In this document: positions 8,968-20,300 of the stretch, one piece after another
Layout of the letters: each line of letters starts with the position of its first letter
Numbering within the stretch: the first letter of the stretch is position 1
Assembly (NCBI GenBank): GCA_900128395.1
Contig: LT649322.1
Coordinates: 1 to 37,899, forward strand
DNA length: 37,899 bases
Origin: Stramenopiles sp. TOSAG23-2
Lineage: Eukaryota; Sar
Direction of reading: 5' to 3'
Made by a program: the position numbers and the translations under genes
Notes under the pieces: generated by a model
Databases searched by the model: none
The model's input: the letters and a program-made list of their open reading frames with translations, nothing else
What the model was told of the DNA's origin: nothing

Positions 8968-11900
8968 TTAACGATTGGTCTTATTATGTTTTAACAACTT
9001 CGTACATTCCTCCAAAGCCAATTTCAATGCTTTTTGAGATCTCTCAAACGATACTCTCAGTTTACGTTTATGATGCTCAGATGTTTCTAACTTTAATTCC
9101 ATTGAATTTAGATCATCAAATAAATTTTGTGATTTCTTCTTCTCGTTTATCAAATTTTTATTCAAGCTTCCAATCTCTTCTTTTAAACGAGCAATTTCTA
9201 AGGATTGTCTTTCTAGCTTTAATTTCTTTTTCATCTCTTCTAACTCCTCGTCGTCCTCATCGTTTTCGTCTAAAGCCAAATTGCTAATATTGTTTAATGA
9301 TACATTTGCTTTTGATTGTTGCTTCAAGCGTTTTTTTCGTTTATTAGTCTTAGATGAATTTCCACTAGCACCCACAGATATTGTAGATACATTTAAATTG
9401 TTCATAGTTTCCATCGCACCAGCAATTTTATTACGAACTAAATCCTCATCTTCTTGTATAGAGCTTAATCGCTTCTTTAAATGCGTTACTTCATTCCTCG
9501 AATTACGCAATTCTCGCTTGAAATTTTCCATTTCAATGGACAATGCCTCCTTCTGCTCAATTAACCTCATATTCATTTCCATGTGTTCGTTTATTGTATT
9601 TGTTGCATTATCCAACAATTTCTTATTTGTGCTCATAGCACCGTCCATTTTACTTTTCAGCAACTCCATTTGATCAAATAAATGTCTTTTATCACTCTCC
9701 ATATTTTGCATTTCAGAATCTTTTTCAATGATTTTCTTCTCCAATTGCAATATACGATCGTCTTTCTCCTTCATATTATTTTCAAACATATGGCCTTTCG
9801 TTTGTATTTGTTCATGATAGGTTTTTGACGCAAAATCACTTTGTTCCCTGGCATTTTTCTCCCGTTTTAATGCAGCGTCAATATTAACAACTTTTGCATT
9901 CAATTCTTCCTGCATTTGATGTGCATTAGCAAGTCGTCGCATGAGGCTTTCCCGTTCCGTATGAAGCTCCGTGATTTCATTGCTATGATTAACTTTCAAT
10001 GTCGAAATATCTTCAATCAACGTGCTTTTTTCCTCTGTAAACTTTGCATTTGTTGTTGCCATTTTTTTCTGCAGATCTTCAACACTATCAACAAGATTTC
10101 TATTGTGTTCTTGTGTGGAACTTAATTCATCGGAAATAATCTGCATTTTCTTTCGTGCTTGAATTAAATTGTTTGACAATTCGTTTGTTTTAGATTGTAA
10201 CCTACTAATTTCTGCTGCGTGTGAAGCTTGTAAATGATTCATCGAGTCCGACATCATTTGTCTCATTTGCGATGATCCAATTTCATTTGATTTCATTTTT
10301 GTTTCTAATGATAAACTTCGCTCCGATGCTAAGCGTAGACCATCTCTTGCCTTTGCAAGTGCAATCCTTAGCTTTTCCAATTCACCATCTTTCATAGATA
10401 TCAAGCTTGAATCGCGTTGATGTTTCATATTCAAACTTTCTTCCATATCTTTATACGCAGCAATACTTGCTTGGGCAGCCTTACGCTCATTTGCTAATAA
10501 TTCTTTTTCATTTTTTAATGCAAATTGTAACTTTTCATTTTTCTCATCGCTTATATTTTTCTCGTTACCGACATGCTGCAGTTTTTCTTTCATATTTTCC
10601 ATTTCTACTGTAATGACCTTATTGTTAATTTTGAATTCATCAGCTTCACTAATTTGTTTTTGTAAATCATTAGACAATTGCTCTATATTTAACTCCATTT
10701 TAGCAATTTTGCTTTCATATGTTTCAACGACTGATTGATTCAACATAGTTACATCACCACTTGTATTATTCTGATTATTCAATTGCGCACTAAGTTGTAT
10801 AATCTGTTCGTCTTTTACTCTAGACTCATGTTCTAGCGTTGCTCTTAAACGTTCCATTTGCAGTGTATGGTTATTTAGATGTTGTACTTGGCTCCGTAAC
10901 GTAGCATTTTCAGCCCACAAGCGCCTTGACGTATCATCTAATTCGCGATATTTTTCCATCACCATCTCAATTCTAGTAGTATATTCTGTAATTGTGTTTT
11001 GCAGTACTATGTTTTGTCTTGACATTTCCGCTTTTGTTTGGCGGTATTTATATTTTAGCTCGTCAATATTCAATACATTAAGATTAATTTCATCCTCGCC
11101 ATCAATATTATTCCCCATGGTGGTAGTAATGTTTGTTTGACGCAACACATTTTTATGGTAATGTGACATGATTGGCTGGCGTTGTGGTATACGAACAACG
11201 TTAAATGATTTGCTATTGTACTTTTGTGGTGTTGATGAAGATGGGGGTATAGAGGCAGCGGTTTCCCGCATTTGTTGTGATATTTCTTTTTCACGTGATG
11301 GAGAGGATTGTTTTTTAACGCTTTTCTTACTATTTGTTTGTCCATTTGCACGTATTGTTGTTGATGATTTTGTAAAGCCAAGTTTCAAACCCATTATCTG
11401 TGCATTTAATTTTTCAGCCAGCTTCAAGCCTTCATCATCTTGAACATCCATAGTCGTATTATTGTTATTATTCACTTGTTGTTGTTTTTCTTCTTCTCGT
11501 CTATTTTCATCATTTTCCTCATCTATGTTGTTTTTACTGCTTAAAATTGTGTTACCTTTATTGCCATTTGGGACGACAACGACACAAGTTGTATCCTCTG
11601 TAATTAATTCTTTTTCTCCTTCAACCTGGGTATTGGCAATTATTATTGAAGTAGTATTTTTATCAATATCACTACCATTGTTCTTTTCATCCGCTGTTGG
11701 ACTTGGTAATGATCCTATAGAATCTTCCAAATTGTCCATTATACCCCCGCCTGTAATAATTTTACTTAATTGCATTGGGGTGTTTAATTTGATCTTACCT
11801 TCTAAACCATCCAGCTGCAGTATCGGTTTCATCAATGTAACAGGTTTCACATCGTTTTTAGTATTCGTGCTAATATTACCAGGAAATTCGATACTATCGT

Positions 11901-13341
11901 CATTACCTAAATTTCTAACGACTAAATTATCGTTGTTGTTGTTAATGCTATTGTTGTTTTTGTTGCTGTTGTCATTCGTTGTTGTCGGTGAATCAATTGA
12001 AATATCCATTAAATCGGCAGCAGTATCAACATTTGTAGTATCGTTTTTACTATTTACGACAGGGCTCCATAATAAATTTCGATCGTTTTTCTCACCATTA
12101 CCTATGAGACTTATTCTTTCCATACCATTCGGGGTACTTTGTAACACTCTAGATGAAAATTTTAATGTTGGTAATACTTGCTCTGAGCTATGTTTCGAAC
12201 GTTGACTAACTTGTCCAATGAATATATTGGTATGCTTCTCTGTAAAAGAGGATTTCAACACGTATGTAAGTTTCGTATCACGACATGCTAGTAGACTGTC
12301 ATTTTTCTCTTGTAAATCTTTTGTACATCTTAAAAAGCTTGATAATGTTAATTGTACATTTTCTGCACCTGGATCATTATTAGTTGCTGCTGAAGATGAT
12401 AAATCTGCAAAATTGATGAAGCGAATGTATGATGTGGAACATTTCCAATTTTTATTAGATGATAATGATTTAGCTGGAGTTGTTCCCCCAAGTGCATTTA
12501 ACTTTGGTGTTTTTGATTTACTGTTTGCCATGATACCAGGTGACGTAGGATCTATACGAGTCCATTTTTCTAATTTAACTTTTACAATCATATGTTGCTC
12601 ATTTGTTGTATTATTATTTTTATTTTTCTTACCATGTTTTTTTTTATGTTTCTTTCGATGATGTATAACTCGTTTTATAACTTTGATAGCTTGATCAACA
12701 TCATCGACATATTTTTCACATAAATCAGGTATTAAAATATCATCATTTCCATCACTTTCCTCTGTTCGTAAATTTTTATTGCTTGTATGTATTAAATCGT
12801 TGATTTTATCTTTTATTATACCACATATTGATATTGATATTTTATATTTTACAAGTGGGCTTTTCTTTTTCATTCGTATTTTTCCGAAATAACTTGTAAT
12901 TGTGCGTGGTATGATACCTAGACCAACTTGCAATTCATCCCCGTGTGTTTTTCCCAGTAATGTATGCTTCCGGCCACTACCTTTTGCACCTAATATATAA
13001 ATGGAAACGTTTTCAGATTGATGAAATGTTTTATTAATATATTCATCTAAGTAAGAATATAAATCAATTTGATTTGTACCAGGGCCAAAGACAGTATCAT
13101 ATGAAAATTTATATTGCTCATCTAAAGTTTCTACATATTTAACAACACCAGCATTGTCATAATTTGTAAAGCTAAGTTGTTGTTTCACTTGGTCATCAGC
13201 TTTGTCATTATTATTATTATTATTATTGTTGTTCTTCCTCTTTGTCTTTTTCTTTTTAACAGGACTATTATTTAAATTATTGGAAGGAACCATACGAACC
13301 AATACACGCCATTCATTATTATTTGTTGTGTTTTTGTCCAT
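8968..13341 (-). CDS. Divergent kinesin-like coiled-coil protein with degenerate motor
   Basis: This 1457-residue protein has a recognisable but decayed kinesin motor at residues ~10-400. YKFSYDTVFGPGTNQ matches the YxFDxVFxxxxxQ segment. The P-loop position reads GAKGSGRKHT (118-127) instead of GQTGSGKTxT, so the catalytic Lys and Thr are replaced by Arg and Lys. The switch I SSRSH motif is not found; switch II reads FINFADLSSS (~306-315) rather than VDLAGSE. CRDTKLTYVLKSSF (~350) and TLKFSSRV keep the L12/alpha4 and alpha6 patterns. Residues ~420-750 are Asn/Ser/Asp-rich and disordered. Residues ~755-1450 form long heptad-rich coiled coil interrupted by a KTNKRKKRLK basic patch. ATP-driven motility is therefore doubtful, and a scaffold role is inferred. 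The subfamily cannot be assigned. The ATG at 13341 follows an A-rich leader and is preferred over one 16 codons upstream. It is divergent from the CEP350-like gene. Confidence 0.8.
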   Translation of the reverse strand: MDKNTTNNNEWRVLVRMVPSNNLNNSPVKKKKTKRKNNNNNNNNNDKADDQVKQQLSFTNYDNAGVVKYVETLDEQYKFSYDTVFGPGTNQIDLYSYLDEYINKTFHQSENVSIYILGAKGSGRKHTLLGKTHGDELQVGLGIIPRTITSYFGKIRMKKKSPLVKYKISISICGIIKDKINDLIHTSNKNLRTEESDGNDDILIPDLCEKYVDDVDQAIKVIKRVIHHRKKHKKKHGKKNKNNNTTNEQHMIVKVKLEKWTRIDPTSPGIMANSKSKTPKLNALGGTTPAKSLSSNKNWKCSTSYIRFINFADLSSSAATNNDPGAENVQLTLSSFLRCTKDLQEKNDSLLACRDTKLTYVLKSSFTEKHTNIFIGQVSQRSKHSSEQVLPTLKFSSRVLQSTPNGMERISLIGNGEKNDRNLLWSPVVNSKNDTTNVDTAADLMDISIDSPTTTNDNSNKNNNSINNNNDNLVVRNLGNDDSIEFPGNISTNTKNDVKPVTLMKPILQLDGLEGKIKLNTPMQLSKIITGGGIMDNLEDSIGSLPSPTADEKNNGSDIDKNTTSIIIANTQVEGEKELITEDTTCVVVVPNGNKGNTILSSKNNIDEENDENRREEEKQQQVNNNNNTTMDVQDDEGLKLAEKLNAQIMGLKLGFTKSSTTIRANGQTNSKKSVKKQSSPSREKEISQQMRETAASIPPSSSTPQKYNSKSFNVVRIPQRQPIMSHYHKNVLRQTNITTTMGNNIDGEDEINLNVLNIDELKYKYRQTKAEMSRQNIVLQNTITEYTTRIEMVMEKYRELDDTSRRLWAENATLRSQVQHLNNHTLQMERLRATLEHESRVKDEQIIQLSAQLNNQNNTSGDVTMLNQSVVETYESKIAKMELNIEQLSNDLQKQISEADEFKINNKVITVEMENMKEKLQHVGNEKNISDEKNEKLQFALKNEKELLANERKAAQASIAAYKDMEESLNMKHQRDSSLISMKDGELEKLRIALAKARDGLRLASERSLSLETKMKSNEIGSSQMRQMMSDSMNHLQASHAAEISRLQSKTNELSNNLIQARKKMQIISDELSSTQEHNRNLVDSVEDLQKKMATTNAKFTEEKSTLIEDISTLKVNHSNEITELHTERESLMRRLANAHQMQEELNAKVVNIDAALKREKNAREQSDFASKTYHEQIQTKGHMFENNMKEKDDRILQLEKKIIEKDSEMQNMESDKRHLFDQMELLKSKMDGAMSTNKKLLDNATNTINEHMEMNMRLIEQKEALSIEMENFKRELRNSRNEVTHLKKRLSSIQEDEDLVRNKIAGAMETMNNLNVSTISVGASGNSSKTNKRKKRLKQQSKANVSLNNISNLALDENDEDDEELEEMKKKLKLERQSLEIARLKEEIGSLNKNLINEKKKSQNLFDDLNSMELKLETSEHHKRKLRVSFERSQKALKLALEECTKLLKHNKTNR

Positions 13342-14387
13342 TTTTTTTTTTTTTAATATATGTAATTCACCAAACAAACAAACAAACAAAATTCCAGTGT
13401 CTTTTATTCAATATATAATATGATATTATCTCACACGCAATACTTCTATACTTTCTTTTTCGGTTTACCTTAGCACATGTATATATATGAATAGATTATG
13501 TATATATATACGTCTACTTTGTATGCTTTTTTCCATTGAATCACACGTACTCTCTTCAGCAATAAATAATATTTCTATAGTTGCTTTTGGAAATCCAGGA
13601 AAATATATAAGTTTATGTTAACGGCCGGATTGCCAGGATTGATTGTCGAATTATTACCTTAAATTGGGAACTTTTTTAACCGAACACGAACAAATGCTAA
13701 ATTATTATATTTCGTATTTTAATTGTATATTAATTAGTAAGTAAAGTGATGATGGATGGACTAATTTTGGTCATTTTTGGTGAAGATGAAAGTTGGATGA
13801 AAATTTAGGTCGGCGCACATGTCAGAGTTAACCCTCCCGAATAACCTTAATGCGAATCCAAACATCAACTCTCACTTAAACTGTTATTTTTATTATTACA
13901 TTTGGAATGGTGGATTGTGCAATTTAAATTTCAAATAATTATTATTATTTATTTCGAAAAAATTATTATCAATAAATAAAATAGAATTATACGAGGTAAA
14001 TAGCATTGTAAATCAGTGGTAAATTTTCATTCTTCCAAAATTTTAATTATTTAATTTTAATTTAAAAAAAACTACTCCAAGTGTTGATGAAAACCAATGG
14101 GAACAGCAGATACGAATGGCAAGAGAAAGATCATAACAGAAAACTTTATTTTTTGCTTCATTTCATATATATTGTAATAGACGATATTTAAACGTTATAT
14201 ATATATAGAGAGAGAGAGAGAGAAATTTTGCTTCATTTCATATATATTGTAATAGACGATATTTAAACGTTATATATATATATAGAGAGAGAGAGAGAGA
14301 AAGAAAGAAAAGTGACGTGATAGAAGTTAGAAATAGAAGAGTGAGGGGGAAAAAAATATCATAATTATTATCAAAATTAGGTAAAAC
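13342..14387. other. Divergent upstream region, kinesin-like / CEP350-like
   Basis: About 1 kb lies between two divergent genes. The right end carries a 75-bp tandem duplication and GA tracts next to the CEP350-like start. The middle (about 13610-13890) is somewhat less AT-rich than its flanks and contains no long ORF in either strand. No RNA gene was recognised. It probably holds two promoters and 5' leaders. Confidence 0.4.
14151..14301. repeat. 75-bp direct tandem duplication with GA tracts
   Basis: The segment beginning ttttgcttcatttcatatat at 14151 is repeated at 14226. The two copies are nearly identical, each ending in a TA stretch followed by a GA tract; the TA stretch differs by one dinucleotide. 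The second copy ends about 85 bp before the CEP350-like ATG. Confidence 0.95.
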
Positions 14388-17300
14388 ATGGCAGATAAAG
14401 TTGTTGTACCAAGAAGACCGCCAAATCCTATTGTAACAGGAAAACGTAGTATTCATATGACACGTGCACCACTTATATATACAAAAGGCACTGGTAGTCA
14501 ACGTGTGCCTGTGTTTGCAAGAGTTATTCCATCCATGCCAAAAGCACCGTCCGTGGAGACAAAAATACCGTTACCGCCATCCTCCACTACGGATCAACAA
14601 CAACAACCTATGACACCAACAAAGCGACAAAATATATCGCCAAATACCAATAACGATGGTGATGATACATATAACAATGATACCTTTAACAGAACACCGC
14701 CTGAATCACCAATAGATCCTAAAGTTGTAGGCTTAATGATAGAACAACGCAGAAAAGATTATGCGGAACGACTAAGGGAAAGACATAAACGTATATACGT
14801 CAAACCACAACATAATATATTGAAAATAGATTCAACAAATACTAGTAGGAAAAAAAATAATAATAATAATAGGAAACGTACACAAAAAGTTAAAGTAGTG
14901 AGGGATAAATGGGAAGGTCGACCAGAAGAAAAAGCTGCTATATTAACAAACAATGCAATTAAACGTAGCGAAGATGCTATGAGAAAGTTGAAAGAAGACC
15001 GTTTAATGGAACAAAGAAAAAAAGAAAGTGCAACTGCAAGGCGGTTACGTGTGAACGAAATGGGACGTTTAATACGGCAACAAAATAAAATAAGAATGCA
15101 AGAAGAGATGATGCGAGCAGCAACAGCAGCAGATGATGATGATAGGTTTGATTATGAAAATGAAAATTTTGATAATATATCTAATATGGGACAGGCAAAT
15201 ATAGATAAACAAAATGCGGTACACATTTTACGGAATGACAAAACTGGGGAACAGGAAATTTTAAAAACAGTTATAAGCGATAATATTCTTGGAACGAATA
15301 TGGAAGAAAATCAATTTAATAACATGGTAAAACGGAGTACGATACATCGTCCGCCTCAAACAAAAAGCAGAAAGTTAGTGATGAAAAATGCAGTGCCTCC
15401 ACGACCTAGGAAACCACGAGTACCGCGTTTAAGTGGTAATAGAAGTGTTGGAAATAATGCGAAAAAGAATAAACGAAATAGAGGATACGAGAGTCAAGTT
15501 AAAAAGAAGCGTAAACCACCTGTACCACGATTAAGTGGTAAAAGTAAAAGTAATACTCGAAATAACAATGGTGGTAATAATCACAATAACAACAACAATC
15601 GCAATAGTAATAAAACAAAAACAAGTAAAAATGGATTTAAAATAGCATCTTCCTCAAAAGTTAATTCTGCCACGAATCCGGTTAATAAGGATAACGATGA
15701 TGATGTAAATATAACTAAAGAGAATGAAAAAAATAGAATTCAAGAATTTATAAAAGAAAAAAGAAAACGTCGACGTCAGGAGAAAAAAAATGAAACTTTA
15801 AAAGAAGCAAAGGAGGATCTATTGAGAAGAAAACGTTTGAGACAATTAGATGAAAAATTTAAAAAACGTCGTGAAACCATTAAAAGACGAATAGCGGAGG
15901 AAGCAAGAGAAAAAAGCAAACGGAAAAAGGCAAGGAGAAAAATGATGAAGAGATTAAGAAAGGAAAAAAAACGGTCAAAAAAAACTACTATTGACGATTT
16001 ACCAAACCGTGCCAATTTAATTAGTGGTGATATATACAGCAATGCTGAATATGTCAATGACAATTTAGTGGACCAATTTGAATGGCAAGCAGTTGAAACG
16101 AATGGTGATGAGTATTACAATGATACCGATGATATGGGGTATGATAGACAATTAAGTCCAAGTCCAGTAAGCATGATGAATGATATTACGCCATCTAATA
16201 GCAGGCCTACAAGTAGTCTTGCACAGCCTTACTCTCAAAATAATATGAATATGGATCAAGGTGGTGAATATGGGAATGGAGAGGACGATGCTGATTTTCT
16301 AAATCGAGAAGCGTTGCTCAATGGAGTAGGTATAGTTTCAGATAGCAATGCCGTGAAACAACAGCAAGCGCCATCTTCGTTGCAAAAACAAAGTGATTCA
16401 GGAGATTTAAATATAAACTCAGATTATAGAAAATTAGTCGAGCAAAGTGCCGGTGGCCAACATGTTACTGATGAGCAGCAACAGGTTGATAATAGCAGTA
16501 GCGATCCACAAGAACGAGAAATTATTCTGAATCGAATGAATGCATTAAAAAGAGCAACTGAGCAATTATCTGCACGTATATCTGTATTATCGTCTCAAAA
16601 AGGAACGTCGGGGGATACGGGGGATATGGATGCAACGATCGTAAAACAAATGGCCATCCCAGCGGATTTGCAGGCGGAAGAGGCAATCGAAAGGGACAAC
16701 ATGCGAAGGGCTAAAGATACGTTAAAAAGTAACCAGCGGGTCGAAACTGAATCGGCGCGACACATTCATCGTTTAGTGAAAGAAGTTGCAAATGCTGAAC
16801 TGCCAGAGTATTTGGATGATGAAGATGCCAATAAATCGAAGGGTAATGTTAAAAAAAATGTTGAAAGAAATAATAAAAAAGTCCAAGTTGTTGAGGAATT
16901 CAATATCCAAAAGGATGATCTCAAGAAAAATAATAATAAGTATGAGGAAGAGGAAGATGATGAAGATTATGAGGATGAATTTGATTCAGATGGCTACGAT
17001 GATGACGAGGATGATGGAGAGAAACCTGGTGTAACATCATTATCGACCTCAGTCAGGCTAAATAATGATACATCTGTTAATGTACAGAACGATATTAGTA
17101 ATCGAGCAAAGAGTGTTGGAAAAGCAACAGGTTCTTCCCCAACGATAAAAGAAGTGCAGACATTGCAACAACAAGATTCACAATTTAACAATGTCTTAAA
17201 AGATGCTCATGACTTATTTCAGAAGCATTCGAAACTTGTCGATGAGAGTTATCCTGAGCAGAAATTGAAAATATCGTCTACTTATGATGCAGATGATATT

Positions 17301-20300
17301 AATACTATTCCAACCACAACTAACCCAACAGTTAACCTCAAGTTAGCTGCTGAAGCTGCTGCTGCTGTTGCTGCTGCTACGCGTGCCTCAAGAGAAGCTC
17401 TTGATAGAGCACGGGAACTAGAAGCCGATTCCAAAATTGGTATATTGTCTGTTAAAATTAATGGTACTAGGCGTGAGAATAATTTCGGTGGAAGCAATAA
17501 TGATGTCGTTCAAAACCCAGTTATCATAGAAAATGATTTCAAAATGTCACCAAGGGCGTATGATATAGTCGACTCATATAGTATATTAGACATATATGCA
17601 CAAGATGCAGTCCAACACGAACATTATCAAAAAGCTATGGTAATACGAGATGAAAAATTGAAGAAACAAGAGGAGGAAAAGGCGACAGAAATGGAAGAAG
17701 AGCAGAAGCAAGCGACGGTAGCGATCCAAACAGGTACATATTGGGACACGATGCTAATGAAGGATAGTTCACACAATGTGACTGAAGAGCGAGGTGTTGG
17801 TGGAAAAGGAGTTGTAGAAATCGATCCTAAAAATGAGCAACAAATACGAGAAAATTTACCATCTCCACATTTTCTAAATAATGATACTACAGATACAAAT
17901 AACGATATTAGTGTGGAAGATGTGCCGATGGTTCCTTACTCGCCCCCTCGAAGTTTACCAATGGAAACCGAGAAAATTAAACGTTTATCCCCCGGGTCAT
18001 TATCTCGAAAATTGCTTGCTGAGGTAGATCTATTACAAGAACTAACGGAGTCGGAAAAGCAATTAGATGCCATTGTACATGCAAACGAGTTACAAATGGC
18101 ACAAAAAGAAACAATTGAACTAGCTAATCAATGGAATGCGCAACAAGAAGAAGCAGCACAATTAGCAGAACGAGTTGCCGCAGAGCAGGCTCATGCTGCG
18201 GAAATGCAAATGCAGGCAAGTCAAATTACGTTGACCCTACAAGCTGCACACGAGGAGCAACTCCTTTCAATGAATGCGCACTTAGAAATGATACGCAAGG
18301 AAAACGAGGCTGCAAAGATTAGGGAAACTGGGGCTCAAACTACTCAAGTTGTTACTTTAAACCAAGGTACCGATCCAGAGCAAAGAAGTGCAAATAATCA
18401 AAGCATAGCGCTTAGCACTGGAGGTTTGATTTTTGATGCACGGTCGCCAAATGCTGATAGGACCGTAGATGATTTAATTGAAAACACGCAAGAATATTCT
18501 GCTGACTTTGAAATTGGAGACGATAGTACATTGCAAAGTTCGAAAAAGTCTATAAGAAAAAAAAGGAGCAGTAATGATGATAGCGAAATCCCTGATGAAA
18601 TTGATGAAAGCTTGTCTGCGCAACAGGAAACACAAAATCAAACGCAAATGGAAAGCATTGCGGAGGAGGATTTTGTGAACCATGAGGCATCCATGCAAAG
18701 TATCGTGGAAGATTATGTAGAAGATTTTGAATCTGTAAAATCTGAAGAAATATTAATTGATGACAGTATTAAAGAAGAAAATAGTGCTATTGGCCGGCTT
18801 GACGGTAGCAATAGAAGTATAGTAGAAGAGACAGATTTGGAAAGAAGTACCAAGCGTTTGATTAAGAAAATTCAAAAAGATATGGAAACTCGTCATAGAC
18901 ATGAGAACGAACTTTTAGATGTTCGCGAAGCAGCAATCAAAGAACGCACGAAAGAACGAATGAATTTATTAGAAGAAGGACAGCAAGTTCATTTGCAACA
19001 ATTATCAGTAGAGGAGATTGCTAATGAACGAGATAGAATAACATATACCTTTAAAAAGAATATCGCGGAGGTGCAACGACAACGAGCCTCGTTGCAAGTG
19101 CGCCATTATCGGGAGATTTTGAAGTTGCGATCTCGCCAAAAGATTTTGGATAAATTGTCATCAACGGAGAATGATGAGTACTCAAGTGACATGGAGTCTG
19201 ATATTGTTACAACAGATGATGATGGCGGCGGACGATCTAAATCACCGCAATCAATCGCTGAGGATAAAGATTTAATCATAGAAGAGCCTCAATCCGTTAT
19301 TGGAAAGGATAAAAACTTTTCCCGTGCTGAATCTTTTGTATTAGAAGTAAGGGAAGTTGATCATGTGGAAGATGAAGTGGTGGAAGTAGCGGACGAATTT
19401 GAACTGAATGTTCAGGAAGAAAGTGTCCAAGAAGACTTGAAATTCACTGATAACGAATCCTCTCGCGCATTAAAACGTAGTTTATCTCGTACATCGGAAG
19501 CTTCAGTCGATTACGTTGATGATTTTGAAGACGACTTTGAGGATGATGGTTTAGTAGATGATTCAATTCGAATGCAAGCAATTTCACAAGAATTAAAATC
19601 TTTGCAACGAAGGGTATCCTCAGGCGAGACACAGGAGTCCTCTACTGATTCGGAGGAGGCTCAAAGCCTAAAAAAGCGCGAGGCAGAATTGAAAAAGAGA
19701 CGAGAAAAGGCTGAAAAATTATTAAGAGAAAAACAGAAAATCGTTGAACGTGCTCGAAGACGCGAAGTATTGGAAGCGGAGGAGAAAAAAGTAAACGATT
19801 TATTGGAACGAGCATTAAAGTATGACGTGGAAGAGGAAATTAAAAAATTAAAGTCAGCAGATGAGCAAAATAAGACACAGATGCACCGTACTAGTAAATT
19901 GTCACCGGTGCAACAGCAATTATTGCAGAATCAAAAAATGCAGCGGGAGTTGAAGGAAGAACAAAATAATGACAAATCAGTCATATCAAATATTCCTTCG
20001 GAGGATGAAGATGTTGTGGATGAAGTAATAACCGTGCATGAAACAAGCACGTCTAGAATGGAAGATTCTTATGGCGATGATACTTTTGAAGATTCCAATC
20101 GTAGCATTACGAAGAAAATAATGTCATCCCCAACACCAGTAAAGAAGAAAGAAAATGAGGAGATCAGCGAAAGTCCCACTAATAATAAAAAGGCTAATAC
20201 TAAAACAACATTTACAATTGAAGATGACGAGGAGGAATCTATTTCAATCGAAAGCGACATTGTTATTGAAGATGATGATGTTGAAGATAATGTTGATATT

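Noticed and set aside
11462-12205. 247-residue plus-strand open frame inside the kinesin-like gene
   Set aside because: It is antisense to the Asn/Ser-rich linker, giving Leu/Phe/Ser-rich artefactual sequence. The minus-strand frame is longer and has recognisable domains.
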